From: Candidatus Avelusimicrobium facis
Lineage (GTDB): Bacteria; Elusimicrobiota; Elusimicrobia; Elusimicrobiales; Elusimicrobiaceae
Length of the DNA: 25,851 nt
NCBI GenBank assembly: GCA_900762815.1
Contig: CAAFHX010000010.1
Coordinates: 1-25,851 of the forward strand
Direction: 5' to 3'
Below the pieces are notes generated by a model. The model was given only the letters and a program-made list of their open reading frames with translations, did no database searches and was not told the DNA's origin. Below are positions 7,655 to 13,788 of the stretch, one piece after another; within the stretch, counting starts at the first letter, position 1, and each line of letters opens with the position of its first letter. The position numbers and the translations under genes are program-made.

Positions 7655-8256
7655 CGACCAGCTTATTATTGCTTTGTTTATTCGCCGCTTTTCTGGAGCT
7701 AGACACCACCTACGCTTTTCAAACCTTGCTGTCCCGCCCGATTATTGCCGGGCCGTTGTTTGGGCTGTGGACGGGGGATGTGATGGCCGGCGTGCAAGTG
7801 GGTGTATTTGCCGAATTGCTGTTTATTGACATTTCCCCGTTGGGGGGAATTATCCCGCCCAGCGGCATTGTGGCCACGGTCATCCCGCTGGTTTTATACT
7901 CCATGGGTATAGAGCTGTATTTCGGATTTTTCTTTGGCGTGGCGGGCGCGGTGCTGTATGCTTTCTTTGATGCGCTGCTGCGCAAAACCCGCTTTAAATG
8001 GCTGGTCTTTTTGGAAAAGAAAATCGGCCGCAACCCCTCGGATATGAAGCGTATAATCGCCGGGGCTTTGCTGTTGCCGTTTTTGATGAGTTTTGTATTT
8101 ATTTCCTTGCTGGCGTGGGCCAGCTCCAACGTGATGTTTGGCGTTTTTGCCTATATTACGCCCCGTATGCATTTTGCGTTTCGGCTGGCGTATGCGGCCG
8201 TGCCCTGGATCGGGCTGGCCACGCTCATCCCCGCATTGCGTTTGAAGGTGAGGTAA
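7651..8256 (+). CDS. PTS mannose-type EIIC membrane component, short
   Basis: EIIC forms, with EIID, the sugar channel in the inner membrane. The protein shows several hydrophobic helices and the family's early motif FLELDTTYAFQTLLSRPIIAGPLFGLWTGD, followed by GVQVGVFAELLFIDISPLGGIIPPSG. The E-L-x-x-x-x-x-P-x-GG region matches the conserved EIIC substrate area. At 201 residues it is about 50-60 shorter than ManY or SorA (around 265). The missing part appears to be in the C-terminal half, where helices are fewer. I start it at the ATG at 7651, which overlaps the EIIB stop by 4 nt. A TTG two codons earlier is less likely. Either a compact variant or a channel with altered function. Confidence 0.85.
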   Translation: MTTSLLLLCLFAAFLELDTTYAFQTLLSRPIIAGPLFGLWTGDVMAGVQVGVFAELLFIDISPLGGIIPPSGIVATVIPLVLYSMGIELYFGFFFGVAGAVLYAFFDALLRKTRFKWLVFLEKKIGRNPSDMKRIIAGALLLPFLMSFVFISLLAWASSNVMFGVFAYITPRMHFAFRLAYAAVPWIGLATLIPALRLKVR

Positions 8257-8259
8257 AAA

Positions 8260-9081
8260 ATGTTGCCCTTTTGCTTGCGCATGAATATGTTTATCCGGTC
8301 TTTCTTTTTGCAGGCCGGGTGGAACTATGTTAAATACCAAAACATCGGTTTTGCCTTTGTGATGTTGCCTTTTTTGCGCCGGCTCTACCGCCAAGATAAA
8401 GATGCTTTGCCCACGGTGTTGCAGCGCTATCTGGAGGCATTTAACACGCACCCGGTGATGGCCTCGTTTTGCTTTGGGGCCATGGCCCGGCAAGAGGAAA
8501 CCGTGGCCGCCGCACAGAGCGTAACGGACTACAAAGAGCAGGTCATTGAATGGTTGGGTACGCGCCGGGGGCTGTCCATTACGGCGGCCTCTATCGGGGA
8601 CCGTTTGTTTTGGGGGACGCTCAAACCGCTGACCTTGCTGCTGGCCGTTTTTGTTTGGATGTTGCTGGGAATTAATTTCTTTGAAACCCAACAACTGGAC
8701 AACCCGCCTCTGCTGCATGTATTTTCGGCGTGCGGGGTGGCCTTTGTGGTGTATAACACGGTGGCGGTCTTTGTGCGTTGGCAAGGCTTGCGCTTGGGCT
8801 ATGAATGCGATGAAAAATCTTGCTTTGGGCTCACGCGTTTTGACTGGAACCGCACCATTTACAATGCCAAGCGCTTGGGCCTTGTGTTTGCCACGGGGCT
8901 GATTTTATTCGGCGTGTACCGCTATTTTAAAGGCGTGCAGGTGGATGTGGATTTTATGGCCCGCGCCATGCTGGTGTTGTTCTTTGTAATTATTTCTTTT
9001 GTTACGCGCCGTCTGCGCATTCCCAACGTATATTTGTATCTGACGGCGGTTGTTATCTTTAATGTGGTATGTTTATTTTAA
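8260..9081 (+). CDS. PTS mannose-type EIID membrane component
   Basis: EIID is found only in the mannose/fructose/sorbose PTS family and completes the transport channel. The 273-residue protein starts with the expected RSFFLQAGWNYVKYQNIGFAF block, then YLEAFNTHPVMASFCFGAMARQEE, and the catalytic-region GDRLFWGTLKPLTLLLAVF. Several membrane helices follow, the last near the C terminus. Starting at 8260 is supported by GGTGAGG 6 nt upstream. A second ATG at 8281 would also preserve all recognised motifs. The spacing to EIIC is 3 nt and to the next gene, ptsH, 12 nt. Confidence 0.9.
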   Translation: MLPFCLRMNMFIRSFFLQAGWNYVKYQNIGFAFVMLPFLRRLYRQDKDALPTVLQRYLEAFNTHPVMASFCFGAMARQEETVAAAQSVTDYKEQVIEWLGTRRGLSITAASIGDRLFWGTLKPLTLLLAVFVWMLLGINFFETQQLDNPPLLHVFSACGVAFVVYNTVAVFVRWQGLRLGYECDEKSCFGLTRFDWNRTIYNAKRLGLVFATGLILFGVYRYFKGVQVDVDFMARAMLVLFFVIISFVTRRLRIPNVYLYLTAVVIFNVVCLF

Positions 9082-9093
9082 GGGGACTATTTT

Positions 9094-9363
9094 GTGATTA
9101 CGGCCGATGTTAAAATCATCAATCATTTAGGACTGCATGCCCGCCCGGCTTGCCGTTTGGCACAGACGGCAGGGCAGTTTGAATGTGATATCAAAATAGC
9201 CAAGGGCCCGGTGGAGATCAACGCCAAAAGCATCATGGGGGTAATGATGTTGGCGGCGGAATACGGCTCTACCTTGCGCCTGACCTTTGACGGCAAGGAC
9301 GAACAAGCGGCCTGCCAAACCATTACCGGTTTGTTTACTAATAAATTTGATGAGGATTTTTAA
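9094..9363 (+). CDS. ptsH: Phosphocarrier protein HPr
   Basis: HPr carries phosphate from enzyme I (on His15) to EIIA. It is also phosphorylated at Ser46 by HprK where that regulation exists. In this 89-residue protein NHLGLHARPA places the active histidine at 15, and INAKSIMGVMML places the regulatory serine exactly at 46. Keeping both sites fits the HprK gene in this operon. The start is GTG at 9094, with AGGGG about 9 nt upstream. The stop TAA is directly followed by the ptsI ATG, so translation is likely coupled. Confidence 0.96.
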   Translation: MITADVKIINHLGLHARPACRLAQTAGQFECDIKIAKGPVEINAKSIMGVMMLAAEYGSTLRLTFDGKDEQAACQTITGLFTNKFDEDF

Positions 9364-11106
9364 ATGTTTGTAATCAAAGGCGTTTCTGCCAGCCCCGGTG
9401 TGGCCATTGGCCCGGCGGTGCTGTTGCCTACGGCGGATTTTGCCGTAGCCAAACAACACGTAGAATCCACCGAGGTCAAGGCGGAAATTGTTAAATTTCA
9501 TCACGCCTTAGACAAAACCCTGCATGATTTGGACGAATGCGAAAACAAGCTGCGCGCCACCTTGGGCGGCGAGTATGCCAGCCTGATGTCCATGCATAAG
9601 ATGATTTTGCAAGACCCGATGATGAAGGACGCGGCCATTGCCAAAATCAAAAACGAGCATATGTCGGCCCAAGCGGCTATTTTCCACACATTGCAGGAGT
9701 TGGCGGCGTCTTTTGATAAGTTGGAAGATAACTTTTTTAAAGAGCGGCGCAATGATATTTTTGACGTGGGCAAGCGTTTGGCGGGTAACTTGGCCGAAGA
9801 GAAGGGGGAGTTCCTTTCTTCCATCCGCCGCCCGTCAGTGCTCATAGCGCACGATTTGTTTCCCTCCGACACCATTAACCTGCAGGAAAACCAAATCATT
9901 GGTTTTTGCACCGATTTGGGGGGCAAGACCAGCCACACCGCCATTTTGGCGCAAAGCTTAAAGCTGCCGGCCGTGGTGGGGCTTTCCAATGCGGCCCGCC
10001 AAGTGCGCGACGGGGACACCGTCATTGTGGACGGCGAAAACGGCCTGTTGATTTTATGCCCGGACCGCTACACCTTGGCCCGGTATAAAAAAATCCAACG
10101 GGAAATCAAAAAGGCCGAATCGCTGCTGCAAACCATTAACCATTTGCCTACCGTTACTTCCGACGGGAAGAACTTTCAATTAATGGTCAATTTTGACCCG
10201 CGTGCCGATACCAAAGAAAACAAGAAACTCATTACGGACGGGCTGGGACTGCTGCGCACGGAATTTTTATACATGGATATTCCACAACCGCCGTCTGAAA
10301 TGGACCAATACCAGGCCTATCTCTCCACGGCGAAGAAATTTGATATGCGGCCGGTGGTCATCCGCTTGGCGGACTTGGGCGCGGACAAACTGCCCGATTT
10401 TCCGCTGGATGAATTTGATAAAGACAATAACCCTTTTATGGGGTGCCGTGGCATCCGTCTGCTGCTGAAAAACCCCGAGCTGCTGCACACACAGCTGCGC
10501 GCCATTGTGCGCACCGCGTGTGAAGTGCCGGCTCAGATAAAGATACTGATTCCCATGGTGTCTTCGGCTGAGGAAATGCGGCATGTGCGTGAAGCTTTAG
10601 ACCGGTCCGTACAGGAATTTGAAAAAGAGGGCAAAAAGCCGTTGAATAAAATTGCGTTGGGCGCGATGATTGAGGTCCCCTCGGCGGCCATTGCATTGGA
10701 CGGCATGATCGGGCTGATGGATTTTCTTTCCATCGGCACCAATGACTTGATACAATATTTAATTGCGGTGGACCGCGTGAACCCGGAGGTGGCGCATATG
10801 TATGACCCCTGCCACCCGGCGGTATTGCGCACCATTCACCAAATTATCCAAACGGCCCACCAGCGCGGCAAGGCCGTGAGCATTTGCGGGGAAATCGCCA
10901 GTGATGTTAAGATGGTGCCCATGCTGCTGGGGCTGGGGGTAGACACCCTGTCCGTGCCGCCGCGGATGTTTTTACGTATTAAAAATAGAATAAGGAATTT
11001 AAACTTTGAGTCCTGCTCCGACAAGGCCCAAGCCGCTTTATTGGCGGCTACTTCGCAAGACATACGAAGTTTGATTGAAGAAGAAAACCAAGATGAAGAT
11101 TCGTAA
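9364..11106 (+). CDS. ptsI: PTS enzyme I (phosphoenolpyruvate-protein phosphotransferase)
   Basis: Enzyme I autophosphorylates on a histidine using PEP and donates the phosphate to HPr. At 580 residues it has the normal length and order: an N-terminal HPr-binding helical domain, the phosphohistidine loop LGGKTSHTAILAQSLKLPAVVG with His191 as the active residue, then the C-terminal PEP-binding TIM barrel. That barrel contains LLRTEFLYM, GCRGIRLLL, the EVPSAAI block and the signature SIGTNDLIQYLIAVDR. It begins directly at the ptsH stop and overlaps lepA by 14 nt. As it is the only EI in view, the operon encodes a complete PTS from PEP to the channel. Confidence 0.96.
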   Translation: MFVIKGVSASPGVAIGPAVLLPTADFAVAKQHVESTEVKAEIVKFHHALDKTLHDLDECENKLRATLGGEYASLMSMHKMILQDPMMKDAAIAKIKNEHMSAQAAIFHTLQELAASFDKLEDNFFKERRNDIFDVGKRLAGNLAEEKGEFLSSIRRPSVLIAHDLFPSDTINLQENQIIGFCTDLGGKTSHTAILAQSLKLPAVVGLSNAARQVRDGDTVIVDGENGLLILCPDRYTLARYKKIQREIKKAESLLQTINHLPTVTSDGKNFQLMVNFDPRADTKENKKLITDGLGLLRTEFLYMDIPQPPSEMDQYQAYLSTAKKFDMRPVVIRLADLGADKLPDFPLDEFDKDNNPFMGCRGIRLLLKNPELLHTQLRAIVRTACEVPAQIKILIPMVSSAEEMRHVREALDRSVQEFEKEGKKPLNKIALGAMIEVPSAAIALDGMIGLMDFLSIGTNDLIQYLIAVDRVNPEVAHMYDPCHPAVLRTIHQIIQTAHQRGKAVSICGEIASDVKMVPMLLGLGVDTLSVPPRMFLRIKNRIRNLNFESCSDKAQAALLAATSQDIRSLIEEENQDEDS

Positions 11107-12922
11107 TTTTTCTATCGTGGCCCATATTGACCACGGCAAGACCACCCTTTCCGACCGTATTTTGGAGGATACCGGCACCGTACCCAAGCGCAAGATGCAG
11201 GCCCAGCTGCTAGACGGCATGGACCTGGAACGCGAGCGGGGCATTACCATTAAAGCCAAAGCGGTGCGTATCCAATACAAAGACTATATTTTGAACCTCA
11301 TTGACACGCCGGGACATGTGGATTTTTCTTACGAGGTAGCCCGCTCCCTGCGCGCCTGCGAAGGGGTGCTGCTGCTGGTGGACGCTTCGCAAGGGGTGGA
11401 GGCGCAAACAGTGGCGCATGCGCACTTGGCGCAGAGCTTGGGGCTGAAGATTATCCCCGTGATGAACAAGGTGGACCTTTCCCAAGCGGATGCGGATGCG
11501 TCTGAAGAGCAGCTGTGGGATATCTTAAAGGAACCTGTGGAAGCCGAACGCGTCAGCGCCAAAACCGGCATGGGCATTGAACATTTGTTGGACCGCATTG
11601 TAACGGATATCCCCGCCCCCCAAGGCGACCCCAAAGCGCCGCTGCGCGCGCTGATTTTTGATTCGTTTTATGACCCGTTCCGCGGCGTGATTATGTATGT
11701 GCGCATTGTGGACGGCACGGTAAAGGCCGGGCAGAATATCCGCTTTATGGCCTCCGGCGCCGGCTACAAGGTGGAAGAAGTGGGTTTTATGACTCCCAAA
11801 CAGCTGCATAAGGCCCCGTCTTTAAGCGCGGGTGAGGTGGGCTATTTGGTGGCCGGGATTAAAGATATTCACCAGGTCAAAGTGGGCGACACGATAACGC
11901 TGGCTGACAATCCGGCCCAAACGCCCTTGCCGGGGTATGCCGATGCCAAACCGGTAGTGTTTGCCAGCATTTTCCCGGTGGAGACGACGGATTTCCCTTT
12001 GCTGCGTACCGCGCTGGAAAAATTGAATTTGTCCGATTCCTCCTTTCATTACCAGAGCGAAACTTCCAAAGCGTTGGGTTTTGGGTTCCGCTTGGGTTTT
12101 ATGGGTATTTTGCACATAGAAATTGTGAAAGAGCGCTTGGAGCGGGAATTTAATTTGTCCCTGATTGCCACTGCGCCCAACGTGGTGTATCATGTTAAAT
12201 TTACTCCGCGCAAAAATCATCCGCAGGAGCTGGCTGCCTTGCCGGACGCGCCGGATGACCCGGGGTATAAAATTATTGATAACCCGGCCAATTTCCCGCC
12301 GCACGGGGATATTATTGACATCAAAGAGCCCGTCATCCATATCACCATTGTAACCCCGGTGGAATTTATGGACGGCGTGATGACGCTGCTCAAAGAAAAA
12401 CGCGGCACTTTTATGAATATGGACCACTTGTCCAATCAGCGCGTCATCATCAAGTATGAAATGCCCATGGGCGAAATGGTGATTGATTTTTACAATAAAC
12501 TCAAGTCCGTGTCCAAGGGCTATGCCTCGTTTGACTATGAGGTGGCAGGTTTCCGTAGTGCAGACGTGGTGCTGATGGAGATTTTGCTGCATGGTACGCC
12601 GGTGGATGCGCTGTCGGTGGTGGTGCATAAAGACAAAGCCCAAACCCAAGGCCGCGCCTTGTGCGCCAAGCTCAAGGAACTCATCGGCCGACAGCAGTTT
12701 GAAGTGGCCGTGCAGGCCGCCATTAACGGCAAGGTCATCGCGCGTGAGACCATTCCGGCCTTTCGCAAAGACGTTATTGCTAAGTGCTACGGCGGCGATA
12801 TTACCCGCAAGCGCAAATTGCTGGAAAAACAGAAAGAGGGCAAAAAGCGCATGAAGAGTATCGGCAGTTTAAATATTCCGCAAGAAGCCTTTGTTGCCAT
12901 GCTAAAAATTGACGAAGAATAA
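11093..12922 (+). CDS. lepA: Translation elongation factor 4 (LepA), ribosome back-translocase
   Basis: LepA is a GTPase resembling EF-G that binds ribosomes, back-translocates or remodels stalled complexes, and helps 30S biogenesis. The 609-residue protein has G1 AHIDHGKT (10-17), G2 ERGITIK (48-54), G3 DTPGHVDF (71-78) and G4 NKVDL (125-129). EF-G-like domains II, III and V follow, with FGFRLGFMGILHIEIVKERLEREF, and then the LepA-only C-terminal domain ending GSLNIPQEAFVAMLKI. I use the ATG at 11093, which gives the standard MKIRNFSIVAHIDHGKT N terminus. It overlaps ptsI by 14 nt, and the Shine-Dalgarno is only a weak GAAGAAG. A TTG at 11075 is less likely. A strong terminator follows, making it the last operon gene. 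Confidence 0.96.
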   Translation: MKIRNFSIVAHIDHGKTTLSDRILEDTGTVPKRKMQAQLLDGMDLERERGITIKAKAVRIQYKDYILNLIDTPGHVDFSYEVARSLRACEGVLLLVDASQGVEAQTVAHAHLAQSLGLKIIPVMNKVDLSQADADASEEQLWDILKEPVEAERVSAKTGMGIEHLLDRIVTDIPAPQGDPKAPLRALIFDSFYDPFRGVIMYVRIVDGTVKAGQNIRFMASGAGYKVEEVGFMTPKQLHKAPSLSAGEVGYLVAGIKDIHQVKVGDTITLADNPAQTPLPGYADAKPVVFASIFPVETTDFPLLRTALEKLNLSDSSFHYQSETSKALGFGFRLGFMGILHIEIVKERLEREFNLSLIATAPNVVYHVKFTPRKNHPQELAALPDAPDDPGYKIIDNPANFPPHGDIIDIKEPVIHITIVTPVEFMDGVMTLLKEKRGTFMNMDHLSNQRVIIKYEMPMGEMVIDFYNKLKSVSKGYASFDYEVAGFRSADVVLMEILLHGTPVDALSVVVHKDKAQTQGRALCAKLKELIGRQQFEVAVQAAINGKVIARETIPAFRKDVIAKCYGGDITRKRKLLEKQKEGKKRMKSIGSLNIPQEAFVAMLKIDEE

Positions 12923-12926
12923 AATA

Positions 12927-12955
12927 ACCCCGGGAGAAATACTCCCGGGGTATTT
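12927..12955 (+). terminator. Terminator of the hpf-lepA operon
   Basis: ACCCCGGGAG (12927-12936), loop AAATA, CTCCCGGGGT (12942-12951), then ATTTG. A 10-bp GC-rich stem 5 nt after the lepA stop. The U tract is short, but position and stem strength support termination. Confidence 0.85.
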
Positions 12956-13021
12956 GTACAAAGAAAACCCCGTTACGCTATAATGCGCGCAACAACGAAT
13001 AAACGGGTTTTGGGAAGAAAA

Positions 13022-13063
13022 ATGGTGCCCAGTATAGAGTTTGGCCACAAGTCGCCTCGTTGA
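13022..13063 (+). CDS. Possible 13-codon micro-ORF
   Basis: ATG at 13022, TGA at 13061-13063, encoding MVPSIEFGHKSPR. GGGAAG lies 5-6 nt upstream and a TATAAT with start near 12991 would precede it. Its beginning overlaps the partial copy of the tRNA-Val 3' end, so the peptide may be an accident of that duplication. No function can be assigned. Confidence 0.15.
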   Translation: MVPSIEFGHKSPR

Positions 13064-13152
13064 CCCTCGGCGCTCGCGGCCCCGCCTCGCCATACTCGCC
13101 TTTCGGCCTAAGGCCTCAAACTCGTATAAGGCTGCGGCTTTCAAATCCTAAC

Positions 13153-13174
13153 GCGGGCAAAGCAGTTTGCCCGC
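13153..13174. repeat. Perfect 9-bp hairpin GCGGGCAAA/TTTGCCCGC
   Basis: Arms 13153-13161 and 13166-13174 with loop GCAG. There is no T tract on either side, so it is not an ordinary terminator. It lies 10 bp before the tRNA-Val terminator stem. Confidence 0.6.
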
Positions 13175-13183
13175 TTACTGGAT

Positions 13184-13224
13184 ATATTTAAAAAACCACC
13201 CGTAAAAGGTGGTTTTTTTAAATA
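13184..13224 (-). terminator. Terminator of tRNA-Val (bidirectional stem)
   Basis: ATATTTAAAAAACCACC (13184-13200) pairs, with one extra A/T in the other arm, with GGTGGTTTTTTTAAATAT (13208-13225) around CGTAAAA. On the minus strand the GC part is followed by six T. The arm touches the tRNA 3' end, leaving no trailer. Confidence 0.8.
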
Positions 13225-13296
13225 TGCCCAGTATAGGATTTGAACCTATGACCTTTCCCATGTCAAGGGAACGCGCTACCCCTGCGCCAACTGGGC
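13225..13296 (-). tRNA. tRNA-Val(GAC), CCA not encoded
   Basis: Minus strand: acceptor GCCCAGT/ACTGGGC with discriminator A at 13225, D arm GCGC/GCGC with a 7-nt loop AGGGGTA, anticodon stem TTCCC/GGGAA, loop TTGACAT giving anticodon GAC, variable AGGTC, and T arm ATAGG-TTCAAAT-CCTAT. Anticodon GAC reads valine GTC/GTT codons. The CCA end is absent from the DNA and must be added by a nucleotidyltransferase. The D loop is short. Confidence 0.93.
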
Positions 13297-13320
13297 GTAA
13301 ATCGGGTTAACTATCCATTT

Positions 13321-13351
13321 ATTATAGCAAATAACCCGCCGGAAATGAAAA
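13321..13351 (-). promoter_or_regulatory. Promoter of tRNA-Val
   Basis: Minus-strand TATAAT (13321-13326) with extended -10 TGC, 25 bp before the mature tRNA 5' end. The nearest -35-like hexamer is TTTTCA (13346-13351) at a long 19-bp spacing. The 11-nt string TTTGCTATAAT is identical to the pfp promoter. Confidence 0.65.
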
Positions 13352-13394
13352 CTTTGTTTCTCCTCGCAGCAGAATTTGCCGGGACAGGGACGCT

Positions 13395-13703
13395 TTAGGC
13401 TTGTTGAGCTTGCACCTGCGTTTGGGCTTGCAGGGCGGCTTGGCGTTGCAGGTCCAGCTTGCGGTTGCGAATCATTAACATCAGGTCAATAAATACCATG
13501 ACCAAGTTGGCCACATACAACCAAATGACCGCATCGTAATTATAAAACACTTTGTGGATGACACCGCATAAATAAGCCAGTTCAATGGTAATCATAAAAG
13601 CAAAGCTTTTGCCGGCGGCGGTTTTGGTTTTGACAGATTTATAAATATTGCACGGCCAGGCCAAGCCAAAGCCCAACATCATCAGCGCTTCAAAAATACT
13701 CAT
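13395..13703 (-). CDS. Small PQ-loop/SemiSWEET-like membrane protein
   Basis: A 102-residue protein with three predicted membrane helices (about residues 4-20, 34-55 and 60-79) and a hydrophilic, Gln/Ala-rich cytoplasmic tail. The first helix and loop (GFGLAWPCNIYKSVKTKTAAGKS) resemble the PQ-loop pattern of SemiSWEET and MtN3-type proteins, where a proline in the first helix is followed by a basic loop and G-K/R-S. SemiSWEETs are about 90 residues with three helices and move sugars as dimers, so a solute transporter is plausible but unproven. GGAGGGAG ends one base before the ATG region, a strong ribosome-binding site. The gene follows dnaE on the same strand across a hairpin terminator (see that entry). 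Confidence 0.7.
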   Translation of the reverse strand: MSIFEALMMLGFGLAWPCNIYKSVKTKTAAGKSFAFMITIELAYLCGVIHKVFYNYDAVIWLYVANLVMVFIDLMLMIRNRKLDLQRQAALQAQTQVQAQQA

Positions 13704-13713
13704 ACTCCCTCCG

Positions 13714-13748
13714 AAAAAAAGCCCCGCTCCGTAGTATCGGGCGGGGCT
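13714..13748 (-). terminator. Terminator after dnaE, ending at the next gene's Shine-Dalgarno
   Basis: On the minus strand AGCCCCGC (13741-13748) pairs with GCGGGGCT (13720-13727), followed by seven T (13714-13720). An inner CCG/CGG can extend it. One base later the GGAGGGAG of the PQ-loop gene begins, so this hairpin forms the leader of that gene as well as ending dnaE. Confidence 0.8.
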
Positions 13749-13758
13749 GCTTAAATAT

Positions 13759-13788
13759 ATTATAGCTTTTTGACCGGCGGTTATTCAA
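13759..13788 (-). promoter_or_regulatory. Promoter at the dnaE 3' end for the PQ-loop gene
   Basis: Minus strand TTGAAT (13783-13788), 18 bp, TATAAT (13759-13764), overlapping the last dnaE codons. Predicted initiation near 13752 is immediately upstream of the terminator hairpin, so transcripts must pass it to reach the gene. Confidence 0.5.

Larger units (their letters stand above)
12961..13182. other. Structured, mostly non-coding interval upstream of the tRNA-Val terminator
   Basis: This 220-bp gap holds no recognised gene. What is visible: an inverted repeat AAAACCCCGTT (12964-12974) / AACGGGTTTT (13002-13011) enclosing a plus-strand TATAAT (12979-12984); a micro-ORF at 13022-13063; a 12-bp copy of the tRNA-Val 3' end (13026-13037); a GC-rich core with the palindrome GGCCTAAGGCC near 13106; and a 9-bp perfect hairpin at 13153-13174. 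On the minus strand an open frame of about 80 codons (12902-13144) is Arg-rich and ends inside the lepA tail and its terminator. It has only a TTG start and no ribosome-binding site, so I do not call it a gene. It could be a remnant of a mobile or repeat element or an unknown structured RNA. Confidence 0.45.

Noticed and set aside
11075..11092. Upstream TTG start for lepA (615 residues)
   Set aside because: The ATG at 11093 gives the standard LepA N terminus. The added residues are Lys-rich and unlike the family. The same reasoning rejects the TTG starts for EIIC (7645) and dnaE (17299).
13026..13043. Second tRNA gene suggested by the tRNA-like 3' end
   Set aside because: Only 12-18 bases match. 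No anticodon stem, D arm or acceptor partner follows.
12902..13144. 80-codon Arg-rich minus-strand frame across the lepA tail and its terminator
   Set aside because: Only a TTG start, no Shine-Dalgarno, and the 3' half runs through a terminator stem and the antisense of lepA. Treated as part of a structured or repeat-like interval, not a gene.
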